Below are positions 22,583 through 35,420 of a DNA stretch of 64,000 bases, one piece after another. The number at the start of each line of letters is the position of its first letter. Positions within the stretch are counted from its first letter, which is position 1. The DNA lies in assembly GCA_036937835.1 (NCBI GenBank), contig CM072863.1, forward strand, positions 20,830,501 to 20,894,500, written 5' to 3'. A program made the translations under genes and the position numbers. This stretch comes from Pampus argenteus (taxonomy: Eukaryota > Chordata > Actinopteri > Scombriformes > Stromateidae). The notes beneath the pieces are model-generated. The model saw nothing but the letters and a program-made list of their open reading frames with translations, had not been told where the DNA came from and did no database searches.

Positions 22583-22600
22583 GCGCCACTAGATGGAGTC
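22583..22600 (+). promoter_or_regulatory. CTCF-like motif (plus orientation)
   Basis: GCGCCACTAGATGGAGTC matches the CTCF core CCACTAGATGGC at most positions; it lies just beyond the phf2 3' end. Confidence 0.4.
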
Positions 22601-23164
22601 CAAAAAATATGTGAACATAGCAACTGGTCCATGTTTTTACATCAACTTAATGCATCAATGTACAAGTAGACCACAGACGCAGGATTCAGCCTCTCCGGAG
22701 CTGTTGTGATTTAGTACGATCTGCGCGTTTAAGCCTATTTTCACCCAGCGGTTCGACCACTCCAAACGCTTTCAGTATTCGCTTTGATTCTGTTCAGAGC
22801 TTTTCATGTCTATAACATCCTGATTTTTTTTTATCAGCGGAACAACAGAAATGAAAGGAGAACTAGTTTTGGAAGACGAAAGGGATGTGAATGCTGTGAG
22901 GAGATTATAAGAAAATTAGTCACAGCACATTTAAAATTAGTGGCTCCAACAAAAATAAGTCTATTAACTCTCACTTTGTGTAATGAAAGACTGATTGTGT
23001 AAATAGAGAAGTTACGTGAGGCCTTTATACTGTACATTATGTGGCTGGTTTCTCATTGTTTTAAATCCTGGCCGAATATAACACATCTGGGCACAACTGA
23101 TTTCTCTGAAAATGAAGCTGGTGCAGTGATCTTTGATGTTTTATTTAATTTCTCTATTAGATCC

Positions 23165-23176
23165 GTGTGTGTCTGT

Positions 23177-23208
<32 letters not shown>
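23165..23208. repeat. (GT)n microsatellite
   Basis: GT run with three interruptions, downstream of phf2. Confidence 0.95.
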
Positions 23209-23209
<1 letters not shown>

Positions 23210-24143
23210 GCCGTACACTGTTAAAGGTCACGACCCCGTTTCCACCGTGGTTAGCGACAAAGTGAGTTGTTATTGTTGGCTAATTGTTAACACAAGAACC
23301 TGAAGTGCTCCAACATCAGTGAATCAAACAGTCGTATAATTAGTCTTCTCACATTTTCTCACACTGACATGAAAGCAAATTCACAGCGAGGACACTGCGT
23401 TAGATGGATTTACCATGAGGTTGTTTTCTGTTAAAACAGGTAAAAAAAAACAATATAGGTTTATCGGGAAGCTAAACTCCAGAAAGACGGCAAAAACAAA
23501 TCATTTTAACTTGATATATATATATATATATATATGTAGAATTTTGAAGAGTAATTGACATATTTTAATTTGGATTTTTCACCATCATTTTATCACCTAT
23601 ATATCAGCCCTTACTAATATTATATATATGAACAAAATGTGAATAGAATATATAAATTAATTTACAGAAAAAAAATAAATTATGCCTTTACCAGTAAGTT
23701 CTGTCTATAACTCTATAAAGAAAAAGAAAAAAAGAAGTATATTTAAATTTAAGTTTCAGACAATTTAACTTGTCTAAAGAATTTTTCTAGAAATTAGTGT
23801 ATCTTAAAAAAAAAAAAAAATTATTTTTGAATATAGAAAATATCTGATTCATAGGTTGATTTACTTTTTATTTATTTCCTTTTTTTTTTTTTTGCAGCCA
23901 CAAAATAGAAAATATTTACCAGCTGAAATGCAGAAATGAAGCGGCTCGTATTTTTTGGTCTGTACACTTTCTGCCCTCGTCTCTCGTTCCTTCGTCAGCT
24001 CCACCCGTGCAGTTGGTGCCCTCCAAAGGGCAAGTGGGATCACAATTTAAATGTCAGTGTATTAAAAACAATGCCTGCAGAGTGTTACAGTCTAACTACA
24101 TTCATGGCCATGCTACACACGCTTAGTGATCGCAGATGTGAAT

Positions 24144-24161
24144 GGGCTGCCCTCTGTTGCT
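24144..24161 (-). promoter_or_regulatory. CTCF-like motif (minus orientation)
   Basis: The reverse complement reads AGCAACAGAGGGCAGCCC, similar to the CTCF core. Confidence 0.35.
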
Positions 24162-24655
24162 TTGAAAACCCCTCCGGTCCTGTATGGAAGTCCCAAGTGG
24201 TCAAGAGAAACGTGCCATGTGAGAAATGTCTTAATTACGGAGGAATGTCAGGTTAAGCTTTGCCTTTGTGTGGCCGTGCAAAGATGGAAGCTGCTAAAAT
24301 TGCTTTTTTTTTTCCCCCACCCTCCCTGCGTTGCTCTGCCTTTTATTCATCCCATTCTTCCGAGTTCAGAGCTGTCATTAGTAATAACGTGAGGTGATTC
24401 CTCTGCCAACAGATTGGTAAAGCTATAGAGAGCCGCAACTGTGTAGTGGCCCCCGGAGCGATTCCCTCACAGAGAGTCTTAGGTTGCCTGTTTTCGTGGC
24501 AGTGATGAAAAGTGGCAGATTTCAAGCGTGCGTTTCTCCGTAGTCGTTCGGAGCTGCTCCCCTCTGCGTGGATTAACTGCTCTGTCAACCAACAGGAACT
24601 CCTCTGCTGGTGTTTGACTGAGAACTCAGAGGTGTAGAGAGACGTTTGGCTTCTG

Positions 24656-24678
24656 ACACACACACACACACACACACA
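24656..24678. repeat. (CA)n microsatellite
   Basis: About 11 CA units. Confidence 0.95.
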
Positions 24679-26878
24679 TACACAGATATACTCGTGTTGG
24701 TTTGCATCCCGGGAAAAAGTTTACTTACATTTGAATGAGCAGGTAGAACTTAAATATGTCTTTGCTCGAAGAACACTTCAGCCGGGATCACTTCCCGACA
24801 TATTTCTGAAAACGTTCTGTTTGAGAGCTTCAGCTTAATGGAGCAAGAGGAAGCAAAAAAAAACTTTAAAACTGTTGTCAAACAAAAACGCGGGGGTTGT
24901 CTCGGCGTAAAAACGAACGTCCGACAGCTTGAGGAGTGCAAGCAAACGCTGCCCGCTCTCAAGACAAACACAGAGGCTCTGTTTTATGGTGCCGTGTTTC
25001 CTTAACCTTTGGCAGACCTGAAATTTTGGAAGTGGAAAACAACACTTCATCGTTAACTTTTGACGCCCATCAAGGAAACAAGTGTCATGAGTGAAGGGAG
25101 CGCCCACCCAAATGAGAGTATTATTAATGTGAGTGTGATTAAGGCCTGGGTGGAGAGTTTGACTGCTGCAGTCACAGTAGAGCAGAAATGGAAGCGTTTG
25201 ATTTGGTTTCATTTCATTTTTTTAAATCATTTATCAGTATCACAACTATAACAAAGTTTTACTATGTATTTATACTATATTTACTTTAGATGTTCACCAT
25301 AATAAAGAATCAAAACTATCCTGCCTCACAAAGCCAAAATGCAATAAATACATGTTTACTGGAAAAATACTGGAATCAGACTTTATGACATGATACATAT
25401 TTACATATAAGACAAAATACATTTTTTTTAGTAACTACAAAATAAAGCTAAAATCCTAAACAACAAGAGCTCTGGCTTGTTAAACCGCTGTATTTAAGCA
25501 ATGTTAGCCGTTGTTATTCCCACTTGAAAGTACTCTTGCGTTATTATTGCACGATTGTTGATGCTACGTAGGCTAATTTTAGTGGTCCGTTACCAAGTGA
25601 AACCAGCTCCAAATAAATAGAGTTTAGCTCGTTTTTAATCAGCCAATACGTCCGTATTAGGCTTCCTTTTAGATTTTTAACGTAACTGCCGGTTGAAGTT
25701 GGAGACTTTGAGGCTATTATACCACAAAGTTTGTCGATGCTTCTGTCGTTCTTTGCGTCAAATGGGAAAATAATGTTTCGTAGCTGTCCGACATTCCTGA
25801 TATTCCTGACTTGGAATTACAATAAGGAGGCTGACATGCACAGTTTTTTCCACTTGGCTGCTCGTAAACATGCTAACGTGAGCTAATGCCACACCTAGCA
25901 TTAGCTAAAGATAGAGGTATTTCGTGGTTATTTTCACCCAGTTTTTTTTTTTTTTTTTTTGTTTTTTTGTTTTTTTGTAATTGAGAAATATCAATTTTAT
26001 GAACTAACTCCACAATAATGGTCATAATTCGGTTTGGTATTCCACATAAATATGGAATGACCACTATGACCTAGCATAAAATTCATGCCATTTGATGGGG
26101 TTAAACTCTAAATTGCTTGTTTAAATGTACTAACTTGTAGATCAAACTATTATTTCAATACATATATTAGCTTATTAGAGTAGATGGGAGACGGTCAGAC
26201 AGAGATATATTGAAACAAATTAGCTCAAAGAACAAAGAACCCATTTCTAGCATTGCATTCTCACTCATTGTTTTTCTAGTTCTCCGCATGTGTTTTGTCA
26301 GATATATTTTCATAGCTGCAGCACGTTAACATCTTTCCACAGAACCTTGGATGCAAACAGACAGACCTCCTGCATCTTTTCTTTCTTTTTTCTTTTTCTT
26401 TTTTTTCTTTCACATTATTTGTATTTTAGTGTCCAACTCCAACTGCTGACTCAGCCTCAGGTCACATGTAGCTGCACACGGTTAGTCAGTGTGATCATTT
26501 CGGGGAGCGTCTATTAGGAAAATGAGTCTTTTTACACTGTCATTGCGTCAAGGCCTCCTGACGTAAACATCTTTGTGATAGATTTCTGCAAACAGAGAAG
26601 CCAAACAACAGACGCAACATGTTTAGCTCTGCAACACACAAATGCAAACATCTGCTAGCATAGCTGAGTAGTGATTTTTATAGAGGATATGTGATTATAA
26701 GAACCAACTCAAGCAGAATGCAATAGATTAGTAACAGTGGATCTGTTAATACTGACATTAATATTATTGTACTTATGGTAATAGTTTGTAACAATGGCAG
26801 GTAGTTATAACAGTACTATTGTGAAATAGTAGTAGTAATAGTTGCTCCGAATGATCCTTAGGAGCCAATTTCACTGTA

Positions 26879-26883
<5 letters not shown>

Positions 26884-26911
<28 letters not shown>
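26884..26911. repeat. (AT)n microsatellite
   Basis: 14 uninterrupted AT units. Confidence 0.95.
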
Positions 26912-26913
<2 letters not shown>

Positions 26914-27469
26914 GTCGGCATAAGTGCGTTTTGTATTGGAGTTTAATATGTTGACATGAGTTATAGTTGGAAATAATTTACATCACATATAAAGATGAAT
27001 CAGTCATTACTAACAGGCTCTTATTATTACTATTTTCGTCAATTAAAAATGAATTTTAAATCCACCACACACGCTACCTCATTATCTTCTATAGTTCAAA
27101 TGTGTAAAGTTTTATGGGCTGTTATTTTATTTTAATTTCATTTTTTACTTTTAATATATTTTTGTATCCAGTGAAGTTACCGTTTAATTACTTTACTGCT
27201 CAGTATCTTGGATTTTATGGATCCTTATCAAAATGTTGGTTATGTGATGTATTTATGAATTATATGTTCTTGTTCTTGATAATATCATTAGCTGTAGTAT
27301 CAGCAGTGGTAATTGTGAGTTATTCTTATTGTTGGAGAATGTTACAAGCGTTGCTGTCACAACAGCTATCACTGTGGCTCTGATTTCATTGCGGATGACG
27401 TGGAAATAAATTACACTCAGCTGGCACTGGGAGTCTCCCAAGTACAATTACTCTGTTTACATGCAGTAG

Positions 27470-28380
27470 TAGGGGAGGGAAATTGCTTTTGAAAGCGCCC
27501 TTTAAGGTCATGGGTTTGTTGCTGTGCATAAGCCCAATGTTTACCGGAGTATTTTAAGGAAACTCAAAGCCACGCCACGCATCAACAAGTGTCTCAAACG
27601 GCTGCAAACAAAAGGGTCTCGCTTTTAGCCCAACTGAAGCGAATGCTCACCTAATCCTCTGGAGAGGCTCCCGTGGCGGGCCCCCGCCGTCAAAGGCTGC
27701 GTGAGGCCTCTTTAACAAGGTGCTGAAGTCACTTAAGCACCCAGTAAACAAACAACAACCCAAATCATTCGCTGCATTTCCTGGACTCTGTTCCCTAAAC
27801 AACTGCACGCACACAAAAGCGTCTTACCTGCGGTGCATCCAAGGCTGCTGTGTGGTCATCTGTGTGTAATTATTCATCATTGTGAATGGGAATTCCAATG
27901 ACGTGCTGCGCTGATGAAGCAGCATTACCCCTTCTCTGAAACAAGTGGGGGTTTATTTGGAACCTCTGCTTTTTCTCCACGGCCAGATTGCCTGGAGAGA
28001 TTGGCTTTCTCCGGGGCTGTGTAACAGATACCATCTAAATCATTAGGGCTCATTCATTGCCATGTGCCACTCTGCGGCTCAGGTTCCTCTGACCCCGAGG
28101 TCAAGCGGCTGAGAGCTCCCTGACCTCCAGCACTTCCTCTGAATATTAACAGGGTAGTTATGTAGTCAAAAGCCCTGATATAGAACATTGGTTCATTTAG
28201 ATAATAGCCAATCAGGCGGAGCGGTGAGGAGAGCAGTGATCTCCACAGGATGGCTGGGCCTTTATGTGGCTTACTGAGGGCATAATGACAGCAAACAGAG
28301 GAAGCGTAGGCCTCTCTAGCTGAAATTATGTGGTCACATGCCTGCTGGCTGTAATGCTTTCCTTTAACCCAGCTAAGTTG
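27470..28380. promoter_or_regulatory. candidate conserved non-coding block A
   Basis: About 900 bases of complex, non-repetitive sequence of balanced composition in the desert. It includes homeodomain-type sites (TAATTATTCATCATTGTG near 27866) and no sustained ORF. The sharp change from the AT-rich flank suggests constraint. Conservation is not shown. Confidence 0.3.
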
Positions 28381-28879
28381 GGCTCCTTACAGGGGGATGG
28401 GGGGTGGGGGGGGGGAAACGACAAATCCAGCCAGGCTATTATGAAGATGAATGTTGTGCAGTTATCTTGCAGACATTATGCTTTAATAAAAGACAGAGTG
28501 GGAGTTTAAAGGCCACCGTGGTGAAGGAGGCATTTACCATGCAACCTCTGCACATCATCAGTGATCAAATATTCTAATGATTTTTTAAAGAAAGTTGAGC
28601 ATTCACCCGCTGACTCTAAACTGGAGATGATTAGATTGTGGTGTGAGACTTTCTGTTTTTCGAACGTGAGTTTGTGTACTCTATCAGCCTGTTTTTTTTA
28701 GCAGCTGCATATTGGTCCCATGTGAGCCCTGAGCAGAAACGTTCTAAACCCGGGGAACATGCCAAAATCACTGATGACAACTTAAAACTAGCCAGTGTCG
28801 AATCTCTTTGACACGCCTGCCTTTTAAAAGAAAATGTGCGGCTTTGAAATGGCAAATATACGACAATCAGCGAGGCGTC

Positions 28880-29180
28880 CTTTAATATTTTTGATTGTGG
28901 CAGTCACTTTGAGTTATCTCATTGGCCTCATCTTGCCTGCACGACTCCCGCAGTATCAGTGACCCCGTTCGACTGCCGAGCAGCCGCTGTTCTTCCCAGC
29001 CACACTATCGGGGCCTTTAATCAGGAAAACATTGCTGTGTGTTTGTGGAGCTGAAATGAAGCGTGGCTGCTGCTGGAGGCTCTCGGTAGACGGACAGCAG
29101 CCGCATTGTCACTTCTTTGTGCTTAATTGTCCGTGTGCTGTGAGAGTGGAGATGTGAGGGCGCGGTTGTCGCGGGTCAAC
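28880..29180. promoter_or_regulatory. candidate conserved non-coding block B
   Basis: Complex, GC-richer sequence with no repeats or ORF, ending before the AT-rich flank of the repeat at 29440. Includes GGGGCCTTTAATCAGGAAAA. Suggestive only. Confidence 0.25.
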
Positions 29181-29439
29181 TCTGCGGCGGGGAATAGACC
29201 AAAGAGAAAAGAGGTTTTCCCGTTTTGTCAGTCTGCTGCTGAATATTTAGAACTTAATTTTAAAGTTTAAGAACTTTTGTTCTTATGTTTTTTTTTATGG
29301 TGTAATAGTTTTAAACACCTTTTGAAAACGTTATTTTGGAATTGATCCACCTGAAAAGGGGAGAACGGCTCTTTAAAACTGCTGACATATCATCACCTTA
29401 TAGACCTTCCATGGATATGTCGGCATAAATCCATCTTTT

Positions 29440-29726
29440 AGCTCTGTTTTGGTCTCCACCAACTCGACTCCACTGAGATTATCGGTTCTCTTCAGATGCT
29501 AAATGCTTCACTTTGTCCGTGTGCTGTTGGCGCTGGGCAGGTAGCATGAAGTCAGAACATCCTCACTGAAAACAGCTGCGTGCTGCTGCTAGAAACAAGG
29601 GTTGATGGGAGTGAAGTTGTGGGCAGCAAAACCAAAACAATGAGCTGAAAGACGCTTCTACATATCACACATACTCGGCCATTTGATCCATCGTTGATGT
29701 AAAAGTATTGATAAGCGCAGCTTTAA
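29440..29726 (+). mobile_element. TTAAAGCTGCA-family dispersed repeat, 3' portion
   Basis: The segments CTCTGTTTTGGTCTCCACC, GCTGGGCAGGTAGC, AAAACAATGAGCTGAAAGAC and CATCGTTGATGTAAAAGTAT occur in the same order as in the copy ending at 40125. It ends GCGCAGCTTTAA, the inverted complement of the TTAAAGCTGC start. Confidence 0.6.
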
Positions 29727-31170
29727 TTGAACTGTGACAGGGGTCATGTCTTTGTATTAATGGTTACAAGACAAAAAAAAAAATGGAAACAAACAAGCTG
29801 TCAACACTGAGATATTTCTACGGTGTGCAGTTGCTTTGAGGGTTCTTTCCGTGCGACTACGTCTCGATGTTTAGCGGTTAACACCTTCTGTGTCTGAAAT
29901 GTTCCACTGGTATGAGTTCATGCACCAGCTGCCGCAAACCTGCTTACATCAAACTACAGTAGAAAGCAATCATTCTGCACAGAACACCACTTTCTGAGAT
30001 AATGAGCCGTCCCGGCTGCTGTCAGACACTCCCATGCAGACCCTGAGGAATGCCATCCTAAGCTTGAATGCATGTCAATTACAGCCACATTCTCCCCGAC
30101 CTCAGTGAGTAAATAAACCCCCCCACCCCCACCCCACCCGAAAGCAGTGGATAATCATCACAGCCACTTTTGTCTTTATTGCAGAATCTAGATGACACAT
30201 GGAATCTGCATGCAGCCAGCTCTCCACTATAAATAGTCAGCGGCAATCAAACAAAATAAATGAACTGTCAGAGCGCAAGTATTTACAAGCACGACAAAAT
30301 TTTTAGTAATTATAAGTTAATCTGTTGCATTTCTCAGTAAGTGGTAGCAGATAGGTCTCTGACAGGGAGGCAGTGGTGTGTGACGGTTCTGATTTAAAAC
30401 GGTAAGGCTGCCCGGCTCTGTGTAAACCCTCAACCCCAGAAACAAAAAAAGCCCACTCCACATCCCACAGCGACCACATCTCAATGGGGAGGAACGCTAA
30501 AGACATCTGCAGGGCCATTACACACACTTAGCCGCACATCAAGGAACACTTGGCCGCTATGCCACTTCTACTAAACTTCCCTTCCAAATGGCCATTTGTT
30601 TGTCTGTTAATTATGTTTTTTTTCCCTCTTTTGGATGATTTCAGACTTTTTCTCCTTTTTTTTCTCTCTCTCTCTTGTCTCCACTGACCTCCTTTAAATG
30701 CTTTAAAGTTGTTTACGGAAACAAGCGAGTTGTGACTGAAGTGAAAAAAAAATAAAACGCGTAATGGAAAATTGATAAGCATAACATTATCCCATGCTGG
30801 CTGGAGATGTCCGAAGGAAACGGATCGTTTCGGTGACTCGACATGTTCACCACATTACCGTGTTTGTGCACCATATGACATGATTTATAGACAATCATGT
30901 GATAATTTACATCTTGATGGCCTCATTCATGTGGCTTACTGAGGAGGATTTGCAGAGCCCGCCTTTCGCTGATTACAGAGCGAGCTGTGCTGCTAAAACA
31001 ATGTGTGCTGCAGTCAGCACGAGGAGAGGCCAACTCTTTATAATCAAAGGCTATTTTTAGCCATTTTCAATCTTTCATTTAGAATAACTGTGGCGCTTAT
31101 TCTAAATCTCTCTTTGTTGGAAATCTTACGATAAACAAAAGGCCAGGGCGTGTGGAGCACGCAGGTACTT

Positions 31171-31198
31171 GGATGGATGGATGGACGGACGGACGGAT
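31171..31198. repeat. (GGAT)n-(GGAC)n tetranucleotide repeat
   Basis: Seven units that shift from GGAT to GGAC and back. Confidence 0.9.
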
Positions 31199-31238
31199 TA
31201 CCTGAACAAAGTTGGACTGTTTAACCGAAGAGTGTCAA

Positions 31239-31294
31239 AGGTGCGACTCTTCCAGAGGACATGTGGAGGTGCGACTCTTCCAGAGGACATGTGG
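31239..31294. repeat. perfect 28-bp tandem duplication
   Basis: 31239-31266 and 31267-31294 are identical 28-mers containing GCGACTCTTCCAGAGGACAT. No further copies follow. It lies 40 bases after the GGAT/GGAC repeat and looks like a recent replication slippage or repair event. Confidence 0.97.
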
Positions 31295-32299
31295 CCCTTT
31301 TCTTGGAGAGACTCAACAGGACAATAAGCATACCGCTGTAGAATAGAGAATGATTTGCTAAAAGCAAAGCCTTTAAAAAATAAACAAGCCATTATGCTGT
31401 GCCGCGGGAGAGCAGGGTTAGCGCTTCTAATTCAGGTGAATTGCAGACAAATTTCCCCCTGGCTGGCACACTTACAGCTGTAATAATAGAGAGAGGGCCG
31501 CAGACCGGCCTGCACAGTGTCCACACATGGCCCCAGTCTTACTGCAACACCTCACATGGCATAACCGGAGAAAAAGATTTATCAATGGAAATGTGCATAA
31601 ATTGTGAATTGTGGAGTGAATAAAAGTGAATATTCCGATTTTTTCATTTGTAAACCATGTAAAACACATATAAATAATGAGTGCACCATTTTCTGCCCGT
31701 GCATAACCTGTACGTGCATGTGTGTGTACGTGTGTGTGTGAACGGTTTGTTTCTGCAGGGGGAAAACGTGGGACAAACCGGGACAGAAAGACAAAGCGGG
31801 GTAAATTTGTCCATGTTTTCTTTTACCAGGAGCGGCATGTTTATTTTCTGTTTCTTTGGTTTCAAAGCGTGGGCACCAAACTGCAAAGGAAACACGAATG
31901 ATTAAAATTAAAGTGCCTTGATTGAACGCTGTTTTTCCAGCCTGTGGCACAAACATTTGCAGTTTTCGTCCTTTTATAGGGATTTTAATGACCTGTTGGG
32001 AACATTTGGCCCTAAATGATGTGTTACAGGAAATAAACTTCAGAGAGATACGCCTCACCGTTGCCCTGAGTTGGATTATGTAAAGCAGATTTAATGGGTT
32101 TGATGTTTACAACAGTTAGCATTTTTTGAAGCTTTGAACTCTCAGGAAAAAAAAAAGCAATATCCAGCAGCTCTCAGTTATGATTACGCTGAATGTGAAC
32201 AGTATGCAAAGTGGGAGTTCTGCAAAGAGGCCAAAAAAGCATCCAGGAATAGAATACGGACATTTTCACTTTGAATCCCCATCACTGAGGCCACACACT

Positions 32300-32900
32300 C
32301 TCATATAGTTTCACCGAGTCCGCGCTGAGGAAACCTCGCTCATCGGCGGGCTCGAACCCGGCCTGTGTGCGAGCGAGGAAGGGCGCAGCAATGACACGGT
32401 CCTGAGCGCCTGATTGCAGGCATCTTGAAAAGATCTGGCTGGCTCGGGCTCACCACAGGTCTCCTTTCAGTGGGCTGTCATTACCGCCGAGGTGAGCTCT
32501 CACACACTGACACACACACACATGCTTGAGGGTGGAGGGCGGAGGGTGGAGGGGGGGAGCTGGCAGTGGGATGAATGAGAGCACTGAGGGCCTGGGCCTG
32601 ATCAAGCGAACGGCGGCCCGGGAGTTGGTGTAAGGAAATCCTCTGGTGGGACTATCAGAGCACATTAGACTGAGCAGGCCCACAGCTGCAGGGAGAGCAC
32701 ACTGAGGCAGTATTTCAGCAGCCGCTAAACGCTGCCGCTTTAATCCTAATATAAATATGTTAGCCAAATTGGAAAAAGAGGCTTCATTTACCGATTTCAC
32801 AAATATTCTGTGTAACAAGGATTAATTACTTATGCGGACGTTAATCATCAAATAGCAACGTGAGGCCCGGGGTAAATAAGGTGCAGAAAGGACCCCAGTA
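32300..32900. promoter_or_regulatory. candidate conserved non-coding block C
   Basis: Complex, CpG-containing sequence (for example GAGTCCGCGCTGAGGAAAC near 32318), interrupted by one short CA tract and a G-rich patch at 32530-32560. There is no ORF with known domains. Possible enhancer; unproven. Confidence 0.28.
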
Positions 32901-33025
32901 CCTTCACCTAGGGGCTGACGGAGCAGATAAAGTCGCCTTTTTATGAGCTTCTACCACTCATGGAAGTTCTCTGCTTTCCATTAACTGTCACGCAGGTATA
33001 TTTTCTGTCAATCAGATGATAGAGA

Positions 33026-33048
33026 GTGTGTGTGTGTGTGTGTGTGTG
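33026..33048. repeat. (GT)n microsatellite
   Basis: About 11 GT units. Confidence 0.95.
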
Positions 33049-33240
33049 GTGTCTGACAGGTGTGCTGCTCCTCTCCCTCACAGATTAACACATGCAATCA
33101 GAGACTGTTTGTAAACAGTCTGTCCTTTCTCAAAAAGGACCTCGGAGATTTGCTCAAGGAAGTGAAATTGCTGCAAAACGACCTCATTTGGCACCAGGCT
33201 TCAACTTGTATGCTTGAGTGAGCGTAATTGCTGGAGTTGT

Positions 33241-33271
33241 GGTGGTGGTGGTGGTGGTGGTGTGGGTGGGG
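33241..33271. repeat. (GGT)n tract
   Basis: Seven GGT units running into GTGGGTGGGG; G-rich enough for possible G-quadruplex formation. Confidence 0.9.
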
Positions 33272-33956
33272 TAAACCCAGCTTTAGGTTTGCTATCTCTA
33301 GGCATACCTTCCTCTAATAACTGCGAGTGAAATCAAACCTCTGCTCTGTGTTTGTTCCAGAGAGGTGATTAGCCAGAGAAGTTAGGATTTCAAATAGCCT
33401 TAATTGGGCTGCTCTGTTTACATTAGCTCCAGATTCATCATTGAATTTGTGATTCGTTTTAAATGGATTAGCGTTCCGTTTCAGGGTAATTGTGCTCAAG
33501 TGGAGCATGCACGGCAACAGATTGGTCTGGAAAATTGCTTTTTATTATTGGAATGATTCGCCGTTTGCACAATAGGCAACAGTGTAATCTCACTCGTCTT
33601 GTTGTCAGTGGAGAAAATGAGGATGTTACCGTTGGCTTGCTGTCAAGTATGATGCATGTGCTGCAGGCAATACCAACCTCCCTGCACAGACCGAAGCCTG
33701 AGCTTTTGTGTTGGTGCTGAGCCCGTGAAGAGGCGACCTGTTGAGTTGTACCCGGCTAGTATCTCTCATGTCAGTGGAGTGGTTTGATCTGTGAGGTGTG
33801 TGTGTGTGTGTGTTAGCAGATGTGACCTGGCCAGGCGCAGAGCTTCAGCTGTCATCAGCAATGCTTTATGGGGGCATTTCCTCTACTACTCTGACATGTG
33901 CTGTCACCTCAGCGTGGTAGACACTTCCATCTGCCCGCTAACAGCCACTGCTGTCA

Positions 33957-34032
33957 GCACACACACACACACAGACACACGCATGTTTGTTTTACTCTCT
34001 ACAGCAAGGGAGCGCACACACACACACACACA
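33957..34032. repeat. two (CA)n tracts
   Basis: CA runs at about 33957-33980 and 34014-34032, separated by unique sequence. Confidence 0.9.
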
Positions 34033-34957
34033 AAGTGGAGAACACCCACTATCAGATATCCCCCAACACATAGCCCTGTTGTCTGCCAAGAAAACTATCA
34101 GGATGGACCGGATTAGAAATATCTCAGTCGCTGACAGCTTTTCACCGGAGTAACTTAACAACTTGGCTCTGAAGTCTGAGACATTTTTCACCACATATCA
34201 CTTTAAAGTGGTAAGTGTGTGTTGTCTTTGCACACAACATTTGGCCTACACCGATATGGGTATTTGAAGGCCAATTTATTTGACGTAAATTGCCAATTTG
34301 CTGATATCTTAAATCTCTATGTTACCGTTTACAATTGAACCAAGTCCACAATTCAGTGTTTTATTCAGAACTTAGCTCTTATCATTGAGGAAAACACACA
34401 GCTGTGTATGGTAACTATTTTAGCCATCATCATCATCAATTTGACAGAACGAACATAACTAAATTCTGATCAGCCATGCAGCTTTAAAATTAATGCTCAG
34501 GAAACATCAAAAATGTACCAGTGCATCAAAGCTAAGAAGAATAAAATATATTCCAAAGTAAACATTTGTACGTTAATATTAATACACCGTCCTAACTGTG
34601 CGCATGTTAATATATATAACTTTGTTTAACATCCCAACATGCTAACATACTAAACGTCACTTTCTAAATGTTTAACATGCTGGCACGCTAACATAGTAAA
34701 AGTTAGCATTTAACATATATGAACATCTTTCAACCCATAGAATTATAGTTAGCTCAAGATAATAAAGTTTCCAAAAGATCCCAAACATGTCCAGCTAAAA
34801 TGAATGAAATAAATTCATGTTTTTATTTGAGTGTAATACGCCCAAAGGTCCTCACTAGTGCAGCCATAAAAAAAAAAAAACACAGCATGAATAATCTATT
34901 CTACTGTATATAAACCTCATGCTTTATATCAGCAAAGTGATATATCAGTCTAACTCC

Positions 34958-34960
<3 letters not shown>

Positions 34961-34993
<33 letters not shown>
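34961..34993. repeat. (TA)n microsatellite
   Basis: 16 uninterrupted TA units. Confidence 0.95.
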
Positions 34994-34997
<4 letters not shown>

Positions 34998-35084
34998 ACT
35001 CTGTGTTATGGTATATGCTACATGCTTTGGAGAGAAGTGTGAGCACTCTAAATGTGTTGAGTATTGCAATAATCAACATGAGCG

Positions 35085-35420
35085 GATCAGGCTTTTACAA
35101 CCGACTGTTCCGCGGTTCACCTCCATCTTTGGAAAGATCACGCTGGAGTCGAACAAAGGCGGGCGGATGATTCATGCAGCCGGCGCGGAGCTCGGCGAGG
35201 CGGCGTCAGATGGATGGCGTGAGCGGGCAGTGGGACCACCCCTTCGGGAGCGGCAGGACACGCTGTTTGTTGGGCCGTGATGAATTGACTTCATGCTTGA
35301 ACCCAAAGGTTGGCAAATTAACAGTTAATTAGAGGTTGATAAATGACAGATCGACACAGGCCCTCCGCCGTCGCGGGCCCTCTCCCGCTATCTCTGAGGC
35401 AAGTGTTTATGTGCCGGTAA
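35085..35420. promoter_or_regulatory. CpG-rich islet in the gene desert
   Basis: GC- and CpG-dense sequence (for example GCCGGCGCGGAGCTCGGCGA near 35180) surrounded by AT-rich DNA and starting about 90 bases after a long TA microsatellite. It may be an unmethylated regulatory element or an unannotated promoter. No exon is recognised beside it. Confidence 0.35.

Larger units (their letters stand above)
21841..27400. other. intergenic, immediately downstream of phf2
   Basis: No gene is supported. AT-rich sequence with GT, TA, CA and AT microsatellites, A and T homopolymers (23806-23820, 23880-23893, 25942-25977) and CTCF-like motifs. Open frames up to 110 codons (for example 23936-24256 plus and 24343-24675 minus) have no recognisable domain and no splice context. 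Confidence 0.6.
29727..33500. other. intergenic desert, second segment
   Basis: No gene seen. Holds a C-rich tract (30118-30139), the GGAT/GGAC repeat, the 28-bp duplication, and CpG-containing complex sequence at about 32300-32900. Unique stretches such as 33050-33470 could be regulatory. The 158-codon minus-strand frame at 31582-32058 has no recognisable domain and overlaps CA/GT-rich sequence. Confidence 0.55.

Noticed and set aside
23936..24256. 106-codon plus-strand open frame downstream of phf2
   Set aside because: Cys-rich by chance, with no zinc-finger spacing and no exon-like borders.
31582..32058. 158-codon minus-strand open frame
   Set aside because: Longest frame in the desert, but with a CA/GT-derived His-Thr run and no recognisable domain, splice context or promoter. 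Treated as chance.
32340..32370. GGCTCGAACCCGG resembling a tRNA B box
   Set aside because: No A box at the right distance, no cloverleaf stems and no T run after it; not a tRNA gene.
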